The notes under the pieces: model-generated
Database searches by the model: none
Told to the model about the DNA's origin: nothing
Seen by the model: the letters and a program-made list of their open reading frames with translations, nothing else
Made by a program: the position numbers and the translations under genes
Source of the DNA: Lasiosphaeris hirsuta
Taxonomy: Eukaryota; Ascomycota; Sordariomycetes; Sordariales; Lasiosphaeriaceae
Direction of reading: 5' to 3'
DNA: 64,000 bases
NCBI GenBank assembly: GCA_030549175.1
Contig: JAUKUA010000001.1
Coordinates: forward strand, 6,076,001-6,140,000
In this document: piece after piece, positions 1-11,280 of the stretch
Numbering within the stretch: the stretch's first letter is position 1
Layout: each line of letters begins with the position of its first letter

Positions 1-3000
1 GTCTCAGCTTCTGTCGAGTCTGGGATCAGGAAATATGACTCGACCATGTCAAAATCCTCCGGAATATTGGTAGAAGTGATGTCCGGGTCGTAGTAAATTT
101 CCGTGACCGCCGTGACCGATCGCAGACTGGTGTGCTCGACGGCATTGCGGAGCTTCTTGGCAGCCTCTTGGCTTGCGTTTTCGGAGTCCAAGTAAACAAT
201 CATGGATGGTGTCTTGATGTTAGACGCGACATTGAGAATCTCCTTGAGACGGGGAACACCGAGAGTGACGTTCTTGGAGGACACACCAGCGAAATGGAAT
301 GTGTTGAGTGTCATCTGTGTTGCGGGTTCTCCAATAGACTGAGCGGCCAAGACACCGACCATCTCTCCTGGGCTGACCATGGCTCGACCCCAGCGGTTCT
401 CTAGCTCGCCTAAAATGTGCTCAAAGCCCAACTTGTTCAGCTTCTGCTTCACAGCGAGACGCTTGAATGCCAGGCGAGAGCGCAACTGGGCCTTGAATAG
501 GATTGTTGCATTGTGGTCGGCCTCCTTTGAGATCTCATCCTCACCACGCACAACAACCATTCGGTTAAGCAGTGCTTGAACGGCAGGAATCACGTCCCGT
601 GGTGTGAGGTCGCTGCGTTGGCCTTCATCAACCTTGAAGAGCTTCTTTGCACTCTCGATCATACGGATGATGTTCAGCGGAAGTTGCATCATCGGATCTC
701 CCATGTTGCGAACATTGAGTTTCCGGATCAGCTTGCGATCGGCCGTCAACTGTTCATACTCCAGATCGAGGAGTTCTTGAACTGTGGGGTCGCTTGCAAT
801 TTCTCTGCCATACTCCAGCTTGGCCAACTCATCAGCGGACCGTGCCTCGTCCATGACATCAAGACGGAAGAGGTCATCAAACTCCTTTGCAGGGATACTA
901 ATGTAATCGACCTTCTGGTTCTCAATAGAGATGCCATCCAATCCGTCTTCACCATAAACGAACTGAATGATATCACCGAGTGAATTTCGCACAGTACCAT
1001 CGTACTGAGCCTCCGCATCTTCAAGCGCCTTGACTAGACGGCGTTGGATGTAACCAGTCTCGGCCGTTTTGACAGCCGTGTCGATTAGACCTTCTCGACC
1101 AGCCATAGCGTGGAAGAAGAATTCTGTGGGTGTCAAACCACGGAGGTAAGAGTTCTCAACAAAACCTCGGGCTTCTGGAGAATAGTCGTCCTTTGTGAAA
1201 TGAGGAAGCGTTCTGTACTTGAACCCGAACGGAATACGCTTGCCTTCGACAATCTGCTGACCGACGAGGGCAGTCATCTGCGAGATATTGATACTCGAAC
1301 CCTTCGATCCAGACCGGGCCATTGTCACGGCATTGTTGATGTCCTTTAGACTGCTCTCGGTGGTAGTACCAGCATTGTCACGTGCTGTGTTGAGGGCGGC
1401 TGATACCTTGTTCTCGAATGTTTCTCGAATATTCATGCCGGGCAACGCTTCAAGCTGATTATTAGTGGCTTGTTGCGTCAAGATGCGGACCTTCTCCTTT
1501 TCCGTGTCGATGTTTTCTTGAACTTTTGCGATGGTGGCGGAATCGGGAATGGTATCGCCGATACCGATGCTATGTCCATTGTGTAGAAGCCAGTAGTTCA
1601 CAACCCGCTGGCAGCCGTTGAGGAAGTCCATAGCACCATGTGGGCCAATCATGTTGTAGCAGAGATGGATGATACCTCCTCCAGCAGCGCCGACGTTCTT
1701 CTTGGTGAGCAAACCGTACATAAGCTCACCCTGTTGAATGAGGAGGCCTTCATCCTTAAGCGGGGCATTTTCCTTCCCAGAAGGCGTGCTGAGATTGATA
1801 ATGTTGGGAATGACCAAGCTAGCAACCTGCTTTCCTGTCCACCGTGGGCTAGGCTTAACGATGGCAGGACGAGGGATGATGCCATCCCATTCGGGAACCC
1901 AAAGCATGATGTTCATCAAAAGCTCTTTGTCAATGAACGTGTCGCGCCGACAGAGCTTGTAAACACCAGCCAAAGTATCCTGAACAATACCCATGAGAGG
2001 GCCATTGCGCTGTGGCGAGACAATGTTCAGAGGAACCATGCAAAGCTCTTTGACCTCCGCACGGGTCTCTTCGGTTTGTGGGACGTGAAGATTCATTTCA
2101 TCACCATCAAAATCTGCGTTGTAGGGTGAGGTAACCGAAAGATTCAGCCGGAAGGTTGAGTACGGCATGACACGGACCCGATGTCCCATCATGGACTCCT
2201 TGTGGAGGGATGGTTGACGATTGAAGATGATAAAATCTCCATCAATCAGATGGCGTTCTACCTTCCACCCATACTCCAGCTGGATTGCGCCTGCCCGTCT
2301 ATGATGGCGAAGATCGATGCGAGTGCCGTCAGCCCGAATGACATATTTGGCACCGGGATGTTCGTTTGGACCGTTCTGAACGAGCTGTGTCAATTTGCCG
2401 ATGTTGTACGGCGTGACCGTCTCGGGATAAGTCAAGGTACGGGCGATGCTTCTTGGCACGCCGACCTCGTCCAGCGAGATATTTGCATCGCCAGTAATGA
2501 CGGTACGAGCCGAAAAGTCGACACGCTTTCCCATCAAATTGCCACGGAGACGACCCTCCTTGCCCTTGAGACGCGCACGGATCGCCTTCACGGGTCGACC
2601 GCTCTTCTGTAGTGCCTGAGGCTGTCCGGCAATGTCGTTATCCATGTACGTAGCAACGTGGTATTGTAAGAGATTCTCGAAATCAGTGATAATGTGATTG
2701 GGAGAACCCTCCGCAATTGCCTGGCGAACATTGCCGTTTGCGCGGATGATATCTCCGAGTTTATATGTCAAATCATCTTCGTTTCTCATGCCAGTGCCCG
2801 TGCCATCCATAGAAATACTGGGTCTGACGGGTGGGGGGGGAACCGGGAGAACAGTGATGATCATCCACTCGGGACGGGCCTGGGTGATGTTGACGCCGAT
2901 GTCAAGCATGTCCTCCTCTGTCATGCGGCGAAGGATACCAAGTGCCATTTCTGGTGTGATGGCCTTCTTCTCCTTGTTCTTGACGCCCTCATCATCCTTT

Positions 3001-3655
3001 GTCTCTAGATTCGCCCACAGGGTAAGAGCTTGCTGTCGAACCGTTGGCTGGTCATTGCCACAGCCGCCATGGCTAGCGGCAGGGGCCTTTGGCGCATCGC
3101 TGGGGTCAAAATCGGAATCGTCTTTCTTTTTGGTTGATTCATTCTCACAACGCTTCTTTTTCTTGCAATGCTCCCAGACTCGGTGAAATCGGACTTTGGG
3201 GTCTCGAATCTTCATCGCGGCTGCGAACTCCGGTTCAGACTAAGACAGCGAGTTAGCATCAGCAACGCAAAACTACCCTGATGATAGACTGCACGAACTC
3301 TGTCGGCCAAGACCTTGCTACAGTTGTGACAGACGATCTCGAGCAACTTCTTTACGCGCTTGATGAATCCTGGGTGGAAGACCGGCTTGGCTAGCTCAAT
3401 GTGGCCGAAGTGACCAGGGCATTCCGACATGTTCTCCGTGCAAGTCTTGCACTTGAACTGCCGGTCGACCGAGCCAAGAAGAGGATCATTCAGCCCGCCA
3501 TCGCGTGGTTTCGTCCTCGTCTCGTCCATAGTCTCGGGGTAGACGATGTGTGCCACGCTCATGGCCTTGATTTCCTCGGGCGACATTAGTCCAAACTGGA
3601 TTTCCTTGACAACCTGGAGGGGCGCACTGGAGTGCGCAAAGTATAGGTTCGCCAT
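1..3655 (-). CDS. RPB1: RNA polymerase II largest subunit RPB1 (partial, C-terminus beyond window)
   Basis: Catalytic largest subunit of nuclear RNA polymerase II. The ATG at 3655 opens [13 protein letters not shown]; exon 1 is 3655..3299, a 59-bp intron spans 3298..3240, and exon 2 runs off the left edge. The clamp zinc ligands are visible early ([17 protein letters not shown], then CHNC). The Mg-binding active-site motif [10 protein letters not shown] lies near 2120. The bridge helix segment ([20 protein letters not shown]) lies near 1100 and the trigger-loop segment ([16 protein letters not shown]) near 300. About 1180 codons are present. The rest of the core and the heptad CTD are outside the window. 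The sequence is highly conserved and identification is secure. The leader lies in 3656..4597. Confidence 0.97.
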
Positions 3656-4597
3656 GATGAGGCTGGTGATTCAAGGACTGCAAGAAAAGAAAATTTGTTG
3701 GGATGCAAGGAATGCAAAAAGTGAGCGACGGGCGAAATGGCGGCGATAAATGAGTGTCGCGACGGTTGCGCGCGAAGAACCTGGGCCAGCGGTCAAGACT
3801 TCAAAGGAAGGGAATTTATCGGTTAACACGAGTCGGAAAGCTCGATGTAGCGATCGATTCGCGATGGTTATGGCGATGCTGTTTGATGGTTTCCTCCGCA
3901 GCGTCCCAGGCCAGCGGCCCCGAAAGGAGCGATCGTCAGGACTTTGCCACCTCCAGTGTTGCGGTGCCTCGAAATTGATGAAAATGGAAATGTCGCAGTC
4001 GACACGCTCGAAATGCTTGTCGGGATGGCGCAGGCGACCAGAATTCGGTAATTCTGACGCGCTTTGTGGTTTTCGCGAAGGTGGTGTTGGGGTGATGGTT
4101 TTGGGAGAAGCAAATGGATCCGGACGGGAGTTGAAAAGTTCTGCTGCCAAAGAACGCGGCCGCAAAAGCTAAACTGCGCTAATCTTTGTTGGGAAATGGA
4201 CCCACCCAGCGCTCAAAGGAACGGCAAGGGACCAAGCAGCGACTTGCTCAACAGCCTGGACAAGCTAGAAGATAAAGGTAGCTCTCGGGTATCTCGGTTC
4301 GCCGCTTTGGCGCGCCGCCGGTGACTCTTCGAGGACTCTCCACAGCCTCATCCACGAGTCCCACGGCTGGCATTTCCCCACAGAAACGATAGAGCCCACT
4401 GCTGGGCTAATTCCTACTCCATACATACAGGCCAGGGCGTCATCCGCGCTTGATTCATTTGACAGTCAAGGTACGCCCAGTGCACACGCGACAGTCTGCA
4501 TTTACCGCTACTTGGGTAATATAAGCTATAAGCATGCGTTATACCTCTCGCACTCTCGATTGAGATTCGCTAGTAACTCGCTCCGGGGTATAATCGG
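3656..4597. other. Intergenic region between RPB1 start and SWD1 end
   Basis: Promoter and leader of RPB1 (minus strand) plus the 3' flank of SWD1. Open frames of 60-160 codons occur on both strands but overlap one another and carry no recognisable domain, so I do not call genes here. No TATA-like element, RNA gene or repeat stands out. Confidence 0.6.
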
Positions 4598-6074
4598 TCA
4601 CTTCTTTTTCCCTCGTCCGCGCCCGGCGGCTTTCTTGCCTGGTCCTTTGTCCTCACCAGTTGCCTCGCCATCGTCCTGGTCGCCGGGGCTCTTTCGCCTC
4701 AAAGTCCCCAATGACACGTTCACAAATTCTTCTTCACTGTCCGATTCGCCCAGGTCGAAAAGAATGGGCATACGAAACGTGCCCATATCTTCGCTCATTC
4801 CACCGCCGTTCGGGACCGTCAAAACGTCCACGTCCTCATCCTCCTGATCGAGCCGGCGCTTTTGGATCTCCTCCTGCGGATGAATGTCGAACTCGTCCTC
4901 ATTTTCGACATACTCGACGTTCTCCTCCACCTCGACAAAGTCTGGCGCAAGCGCTGACCATCTTTGGGGACTTGTGACGGACCATATGTTTATTCTTCCA
5001 GTCTCCAAGCCACAAGCTGCTAGTAGAGCTTTGTGTGGGTGCCATTCAATCACACCTTGCTCCTCCTTGGGTCCCTCGAGCATGCGCACCAAACTCCCGT
5101 GCCCGCGTTCCCATATGTAGAGTTCATGGTTGTTGTATGTTGATGCTGCAACATATTCGCCTGTAGCACTAAATGCCACATGATTCCACGATAACCTGTT
5201 GACAACGTCTTGGAACTTGTGCTCGAGGGGTATCTGTATCGTGTCGGGGTCGAGGTCGGCTGATGCAAGGTTCGGAACGTGGAGGGTCCTGATAATTCGG
5301 TCTTGGGCATTGACAAGTAACTCTTTGCCCGACTCTGTGAGTCGTAGGGTAGTAACTACCCCCCCAGCCACCTTTTCAGAGTAAATGATTTCCCGTGTCT
5401 TCGCGTCGATGATGTTCAATCGGCCCTTGTTTGTTCCTGCCAAAAGATGATTACCAGTCGCTGCATAGACAATGGCCGTTGTCATATGTCTAGCGTCCTC
5501 TTTGGCTTGTTTCTCCTTGAGGGCCGCGTCGGCCTCGGTGTTTGGCCGCTTTTGCACCGAAGGGAGAATATGCTTGATGTCCACGGGATCGGTGATGTCG
5601 ACGAGGACTGGCTGCTCCTCGAAAAGTGCTGCTACAAATTCATGGCTTTCGCACAAGAGTCAGCCGTTTCCATACAGTTACAGGCGGGGTAGCTGGTACC
5701 ATGAGCAGAGCGTACTGGTTCCAAGGGTGAAGCTCTGCGCTGTAGACAGGAGCGCGAAACCGAACCTCACGATGCCGTTTCCCATTCTGCAGATCCCACA
5801 AGATTGCCTTCCAGTCCTGACAGGCCGAAAGTAGATACCTCCCGCAGCGCGACCAACTCAACGAAGATATGTTTTTAGAGTGACCTCGCAGTTTGCGCGC
5901 CACGCCCATGGTCTCCAGATCCCAAATGACGACGGTGCCATCGACGCGCCCCGAGGCCAGGTAATCACCCTTGCGATTGAATCGTACACATGTCGAGTGA
6001 CCAGAGCGGATCGTGTTGGTGATGTTCTCAGGGTAGTCCTGTAAAAGGTAATCGTCGGATAGAAGGAGATTCAT
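4598..6074 (-). CDS. SWD1: COMPASS complex WD40 subunit Swd1 (RBBP5 orthologue)
   Basis: WD40 beta-propeller scaffold of the Set1/COMPASS histone H3K4 methyltransferase in the nucleus. The start is the ATG at 6074 (MNLLLSDDYLLQDYPENI); a longer open frame upstream lacks family similarity. Exon 1 is 6074..5716, the intron 5715..5646 (70 bp), exon 2 5645..4598, giving 468 residues. Joining the exons restores the family segment HPWNHHEFVAALFEEQPV. The N-terminus has the characteristic RSGHSTCVRFNRKGDYLASG and VDGTVVIWDLET blades; later blades include NRLSWNHVAFSATGEYVA and GVIEWHPHKALLAACG. The C-terminal tail is acidic, then basic (GRGRGKKK). The length is between the yeast (about 426) and human (about 538) proteins. 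It diverges from THG1. Confidence 0.93.
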
Positions 6075-6417
6075 GGTTTTGGTATATCGCGAATTCGGTG
6101 CCGTTTCTGTCGAAGTGCCGCGATCTACAACAAGCCTCAGAAGAAAAGCTGGAGCTACTGCACGGCTGAGTTTGGCGTCAAGGGGGGGTACTGGAATCGC
6201 AGGGTCATAGAGGAGGTGCACCGGGTTTTAGCGACTGCCAAGCGTCCAGGGAGGGGTTGGATGCGGCCCGGGGTGTGGAGTTTCAATGTGGGGAGATTGA
6301 TGGGAGACATTTGGGCTCAGCTGGGGATTCGACCTCTTCAGCCCAGACAAGCAAGGCTCACTCAGGGATCTATTCCTAATTGATACTTGACTTACGCACC
6401 ATACCTTGTTACACCAA
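6075..6417. promoter_or_regulatory. Divergent promoter region SWD1/THG1
   Basis: A 343-bp spacer between the ATGs of two divergently transcribed genes, so both leaders and promoters must fit here unless transcripts overlap. I see no TATA-like box or clear repeated element. Confidence 0.5.
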
Positions 6418-7695
6418 ATGGCCAATTCCAAGTATGAAATGGGGGTTGTAGCGTTTATGTTTAGAACCTGGCGCTGACTCCTCCATAGATTCGAATATGT
6501 CAAGCAATTTGAGCAGCCGGACCAGCTGCTCCCGAACACATGGATCGTGGTGAGGATCGATGGACGCGGCTTTACCAAGTTTGTCCTCTCTACTATATGC
6601 ATCGCTATCAGGAACAAAAGGCTGACCATGCTTCAGGTTCTCGGCCAAATACAGCTGGGAAAAGCCCAACGACAAGAGAGCCCTTGATCTTATGAATGCC
6701 GCTGCCCGAGCCGTCGTGACTGACCTCCCCGATATTACCATCGCCTATGGAGTCAGTGATGAGTTCAGGTAGCCTCTATCATCCAGTTTTGGTTATCATC
6801 AAGTCCACCAGTCTGACATGATGATATTTCGTGTGCAGCTTCGTTCTGCACAAAACATGCACTCTGTTCGAGCGCCGTGCAAGGTATGCTCCACCCATGG
6901 GTCATGCCCCTTTTTTCCGCAGAGCCCTGATCAAATCCAAAGCAAACTCGTCTCAACGATTGTGTCTACATTTACCGGGCACTACATTTACCTGTGGTCA
7001 ACATACTTCCCGGACATGCTATTATCTCCACCGTTGCCCAGTTTTGACGGTCGAGCAGTGTGCTACCCGAGCCTGCAGAACCTTCGAGACTACATGAGCT
7101 GGAGACAAGTCGACTGTAGGTGTATATCGCTGGTTTCACTTACTCTGTCTAACAAAAACTGCAGGCCATGTCAACAATCTCTACAACACAACATTCTGGA
7201 CTCTCATCCAGCTAGGCGGCATGGATACCACCGAGGCAGAAAAGACTCTTAATGTGAGTATCCGCTCATAGAGTTGCCAAAATGTGCTGATCTAACGTCC
7301 GACGGGGCTACGTAGGGCACCTTCTCTGCTGATAAAAATGAGATTCTCTTCTCGAAGTTCAGCATCAATTACAACAACGAGCCCGAGATCTTCAAGAAAG
7401 GCAGCGTTGTGTTTCGGGATGTAAGTTTCCCTCCAAACCTCTCATATTATGCAACCGTGCTACAACATGTTATTAGTACGAGCTGGTAGAGCCTGGTACG
7501 CACAACGTGGCTGTAGAGGTCGACAACATAGCAGAGCCGGTTCAACAGTCCAAGTCCCAGCTTGAAAATGATAAGAAAAAGAGGGCAAAGGCACGGATTG
7601 TGGTTGAACACCTCGACATTATCAAGGACGACTTTTGGGATAGACGACCATGGTTGTTATCTAACAAGCCAGGCAAGACCCCGAAACAGCCATGA
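6418..7695 (+). CDS. THG1: tRNA(His) guanylyltransferase Thg1
   Basis: Adds the essential 5' G(-1) to tRNA-His by 3'-5' nucleotide addition. The model has eight exons: 6418..6431, 6489..6578, 6637..6768, 6839..6883, 6925..7115, 7165..7253, 7316..7420 and 7477..7695, total 294 residues. The first exon encodes only MANS plus two bases of a Lys codon, and the intron 6884..6924 is just 41 bp. The palm-domain metal ligands sit at family positions: D29 in VVRIDGRGF, and D76/E77 in YGVSDEFSF. Other family motifs are [26 protein letters not shown] (the HINNLYN motif) and [15 protein letters not shown]. All phases close and the summed length is a multiple of three. It converges with TMA23. Confidence 0.94.
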
Positions 7696-7934
7696 GGACT
7701 GGGCCAAGCGGCGCATGCCACGGCCAATACTAGGCCCCCTGATAGCCGCCGATGGGCATCTTCTCCCCGCATTGGCTTCCACCAACACGGTTCATGGCCG
7801 CTTGGGTGACGGAATAGAGAGTGCGCCAATAGGCGCCTTTACATCATACGGCCCAGTTGTGCCTGCCCTTGGTGTTCGAAAAGAATATGTCCAGGAAGTA
7901 GTGTATCCGAGCTGTCGCGTTTCGATGCCCCGAC

Positions 7935-8591
7935 TCATCCCTCAACAACTCTCTGAGCATTGTTCTTCTCGTTCCGTTTCCTCCTCCTAGCCTCTTTGCG
8001 CGCCCTGCGCTCTGCCCTCCGCGCCCGTCGCTCCTCCTTTGTCTCGTTCGCCTCGTTCCGGGCAGCTTTCCGAGCAGCCTTCCTTGCGGCCTTGGCCTCG
8101 ACCGCTTTCCTCGCCGTCTTTTCTATTTTCCTCAATTCTCTCGCCGCCCGCCTCGCCCGCTTTTCCTCCCTTTTCGAGTTCCAAAGCCCCCGTGAGGCCG
8201 ACTCTCGATCGTCGCTTGCCGGTGTCGCGTCCGTTGACTCGTCCGGGGTCAATGTCCCGCAGATCGTCTCGCCCCGTACGAACGACGCATAGAGTCCGCT
8301 CGCCCCCGAGTATTTGCCATCACCGCCGCTGGCAATAAAGTCCAGCTTGCCCTGTGTGATCGACTGCACCACGGCGCCCTTCTTTGACGTGTCGAGCCCT
8401 TTGAGCTTCTGGTCGAAGGCGTGCAGCCACCACTGGTCGCTCGTTTGGTGCGGTACTTTCCCGATGCCACGGCCGTCTATGTTGCGCGAAACGAGGATCG
8501 GCTTGGCGAGGCCGATGGTGTTGTTAGTTGGGTGCAGCGAAAAGCCTTTGCCCCGCCAGCCCTGTGACTTGAGGAGGGCAGCCGCGTCCAT
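7935..8591 (-). CDS. TMA23: Tma23-like nucleolar G-patch-type protein
   Basis: Single-exon gene of 218 residues. The start is MDAAALLKSQGWRGKG at 8591; an in-frame longer version begins outside family similarity. The N-terminal third matches the fungal Tma23 pattern: a G-patch-like GWRGKG start, then LAKPILVSRNIDGRGIG, DQWWLHAFDQKLKGLD and LYASFVRGETICGTL. Yeast Tma23 is a nucleolar protein linked to 40S ribosome biogenesis. The C-terminal half is a highly charged Arg/Lys/Glu/Ala helix-like tail, an expected nucleolar feature. Its stop is 239 bp from the THG1 stop, tail to tail. Family assignment is fairly sure; its biochemical role is only inferred from yeast. Confidence 0.82.
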   Translation of the reverse strand: MDAAALLKSQGWRGKGFSLHPTNNTIGLAKPILVSRNIDGRGIGKVPHQTSDQWWLHAFDQKLKGLDTSKKGAVVQSITQGKLDFIASGGDGKYSGASGLYASFVRGETICGTLTPDESTDATPASDDRESASRGLWNSKREEKRARRAARELRKIEKTARKAVEAKAARKAARKAARNEANETKEERRARRAERRARKEARRRKRNEKNNAQRVVEG

Positions 8592-9285
8592 GGTTTGTAT
8601 GGTCGAATTGACGACAAGGTGAGATGCCCTTATATACACTTCATTTTCGGTTTGGACTGGGATTGTTTGGTTGTGAGGCGATCGAGTTACATCAAAAACC
8701 CAACACCAATATTTGGCTTCAACTTTTTTTGCCCATGACGGTGCGACGATCTAGAGACTGCCCACTGATGTGGGGTCAATGCGCGATTGGCATATTACGT
8801 CAGCAAACACCCAAATCTCCGCACTGTATATGTCATTGCATTATTCGGAATAGTCCTGCCAGTTGAACGTCCAACGCAAAACGACACACAACAAACAGAT
8901 CTTCAATTCTTGTATAAATATGAGAGCTATCTCAAGGTTCAACAAAGCTTGGCTGAAATCTTGAGCCCCTATTTATTTTACAAATTTTCCACTATGTGCG
9001 CCGAAGACCAATTTTTGGGACGGCAATCTACCTTCAAAGCTTCAGCTCTTGAATCCTGGAAGTTTGGACCTCATTTAATGGATGATCAGCTTCATTCCGG
9101 TCATATTGTATACTTCGTAAGTTACAACGCCGCCGTTCAAAGGATCGCAAAACGAGATGTCCCTGTTATAGAAATAAGAATCGCAATTCCCCCCGCCATG
9201 CTGTCACCGAAAATGGCTTTGGTCAATTCCATGGTTGCATCATTGGCGTTGTGTTGGCGATACCCTCAATGAGAGGGCCCCTCTT
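8592..9285. other. AT-richer intergenic block upstream of TMA23
   Basis: Contains the TMA23 promoter and leader. From about 8650 to 9200 the bases are visibly richer in A and T than the flanking coding sequence, most strongly around 8880..9000. One frame is open for 161 codons (8787..9272) but has no recognisable motif. The block could be an old mutated repeat or simply AT-rich spacer. Confidence 0.4.
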
Positions 9286-11280
9286 TCACTCCCCGGTTGA
9301 TCTTCGAGGGGCAGAGCCCAGCGGATGCCGGCTTGCGAACTCCTTCCACAGCATATCTCGCTTCGAAGAATTCCTAGGCAACCTCGCCTTGTTTCTAGGA
9401 TGATTCGATCCCTCCCTGGTTTCATTGGTCGGGGTCCCGCTTGAGAACCGAGGCGGGACCCTGGGCTTGACTAGAGTCTCGGGAACACTTTCTGGGTTGC
9501 TCTGCTGGGTTAGAGTAAGGCTGGGGAAAAGTCCTGACGGTTTCAAATCTCTTTTCTGACTGGAAAGCGGCGTCAACGTGTCCCTGTGGCTGGATTTTCT
9601 AGTATTTGGGGATGGTTCCTCCACTTGCGTCTGCGGTTGCCTTGGTGACGGGTTATGTCCTCCCAAGACCCCTGTTTGTGCCGGTCGTATGGACTGCCGA
9701 GAGGTAATGGGCTTAACAAAAGGGGAACTTTCCACTATCGGGTTGGTCTGGCGCACAGGTTGTGTATTCCCTGTAGTTTCAATGGGATCGGAGGCCAGCT
9801 CATCAGCGTGAAAGGAATTTCCCAGAAACGTAGCGGTGGGTAATTTCCTAGCACTGTACGGGGTTGTTCGAGGCGGTTCAAGCGAAATCGGCGTATCGGA
9901 TGGTAGAGGAGAGTCATGGCTTGTTGTTCGACGGCCGAGCGACCGACGGATAGCGCGAAGCTCCTCAGGGTACTTATCGAGAACATTATTGATATTTTCT
10001 TTTGTGAGGAGACGATTCCGGTAGACAGGTTCTGACACATTTTCGTTATACCACTGCGTCGCCGTGAGCGCTGTGGTGTGATCATCGATGGTCTGGATGT
10101 ATTCCAGATACTCCCCACAAAAGACGCGGATGAAGTCGTCATAGAGAAACTCGGGGAGTTGCCTCCGCTCCTGGAGCTCTTGAAGGCAGATAATCCCCTT
10201 GACAAAGTCACCAACACTGCCTTTGTAGTCGGTGTAAAAGAGTTTGAAGGCAGCGTATGGAACTTGCGACATAGGCCCATTGGGGGGTGGTCTTTCCAAA
10301 CTGCTTGCCTCTCCCTCACTCGCTCCTCTTTGGAATGCGGGAGTTAGAGCTGCTCTGCTAGGCGGTTTTAGTGAAAGGACCTTGTCAACTGAAGACGCCA
10401 CAAGCTCCGAGCCAGGACTTAGGCCGGTTTGAGCTCTGGCTGGAAGAGACGACATCGGAGCAGAAGAATAGGGCCAATAGGATGGTACCGGGGGCTTGAC
10501 ACTTGAGCTTGTCAGCTCTTGTGAACCTTGTGAACCGGCGTACACTGGACTGAATCTGGGGTTTTTCATAAGCCGGCGTCTTTTGGGCTCCGGTCCGGAT
10601 AGCCGTGTGGACCCAGGCTGATCGGCGTAGGTACTTGGTATTATTTGTGCGGAGGGCGGCGTTGGCCCGGGAAGAGGCAGAGCCCCCAAAACTGCGGCTA
10701 TGGAAGCACCTGATTCCGCAAAATCAGTAATGGCCTTGGGAGGCTCAAATTCTAGCCCGCTATCGGAAACCTGGCTGCTTGGCGGGAATGGGGGGCAGCG
10801 TTGAGCTTGAGGAATGGGCTTGGAGGGGGTTTGGCGAAGTCTGGGTACGGATGAACGTCGACTTGGCGACTGAGATGCCGATTTCCCGTCGTCCGTGAGG
10901 CTCGGGGGTTGTGTGTTCCGTGCTGGAGATGAACTCCATGGTATTTGTTGTGTCACAGTATTCTCTTCCTTCCCAGCTTGGACACCCTCAACACCATTGT
11001 GACTCGGGCTGATCCGGGGTGTTGATGCTGGCGGCAACACGACGGGGCTTTTCCGAGACGTTGCCGGTTTTCTTTTAACACATGCCTTGACTACCTCTTG
11101 CAATACCTCTTTGGGGACTCTTGCTTTGCCACATTTCCACGAATCCTCACTGTCCAGAAGAGCCTTCTGATTCCTGTGAACCTGGACGTATCGGCGATGT
11201 ATCCGAGTCTCATTGTGACTCTGGCCGGGAGTCCAGGTGTGAACTGTGCCGAACATGGCTTGGTCCTCGAGCCCGGTCAT
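9286..11280 (-). CDS. Uncharacterised Ser/Pro-rich protein with a conserved-looking C-terminal domain
   Basis: A continuous frame of 664 codons from the ATG at 11280; I do not recognise the family. The first 65 residues are charged and look folded (RRYVQVHRNQKAL, KARVPKEVLQEVVKACVK). About 250 residues follow of Ser/Pro/Thr-rich, probably disordered sequence. A compact segment around residues 335-455 (FKLFYTDYKGSVGDFVKGI, LPEFLYDDFIRVFCGEYLEY, TATQWYNENV) looks like a helical domain. The tail is again Ser/Pro/Arg-rich. The true start may be upstream: splicing out 11489..11431 and a 47-bp GTGAGC...CACAG segment overlapping 11280 would add an exon with MPSYLRTFIVIRQLEELVHL and replace the present Met. 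Function unknown. It diverges from FAB1. Confidence 0.7.
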   Translation of the reverse strand: MTGLEDQAMFGTVHTWTPGQSHNETRIHRRYVQVHRNQKALLDSEDSWKCGKARVPKEVLQEVVKACVKRKPATSRKSPVVLPPASTPRISPSHNGVEGVQAGKEENTVTQQIPWSSSPARNTQPPSLTDDGKSASQSPSRRSSVPRLRQTPSKPIPQAQRCPPFPPSSQVSDSGLEFEPPKAITDFAESGASIAAVLGALPLPGPTPPSAQIIPSTYADQPGSTRLSGPEPKRRRLMKNPRFSPVYAGSQGSQELTSSSVKPPVPSYWPYSSAPMSSLPARAQTGLSPGSELVASSVDKVLSLKPPSRAALTPAFQRGASEGEASSLERPPPNGPMSQVPYAAFKLFYTDYKGSVGDFVKGIICLQELQERRQLPEFLYDDFIRVFCGEYLEYIQTIDDHTTALTATQWYNENVSEPVYRNRLLTKENINNVLDKYPEELRAIRRSLGRRTTSHDSPLPSDTPISLEPPRTTPYSARKLPTATFLGNSFHADELASDPIETTGNTQPVRQTNPIVESSPFVKPITSRQSIRPAQTGVLGGHNPSPRQPQTQVEEPSPNTRKSSHRDTLTPLSSQKRDLKPSGLFPSLTLTQQSNPESVPETLVKPRVPPRFSSGTPTNETREGSNHPRNKARLPRNSSKRDMLWKEFASRHPLGSAPRRSTGE

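Noticed and set aside
3671..4172. Overlapping 140-164 codon frames upstream of RPB1
   Set aside because: Both strands are open over the same bases and neither has family similarity; this is the RPB1 leader/promoter.
8787..9272. 161-codon frame in the AT-rich block
   Set aside because: No recognisable domain and no splice partners; kept only as a composition note.
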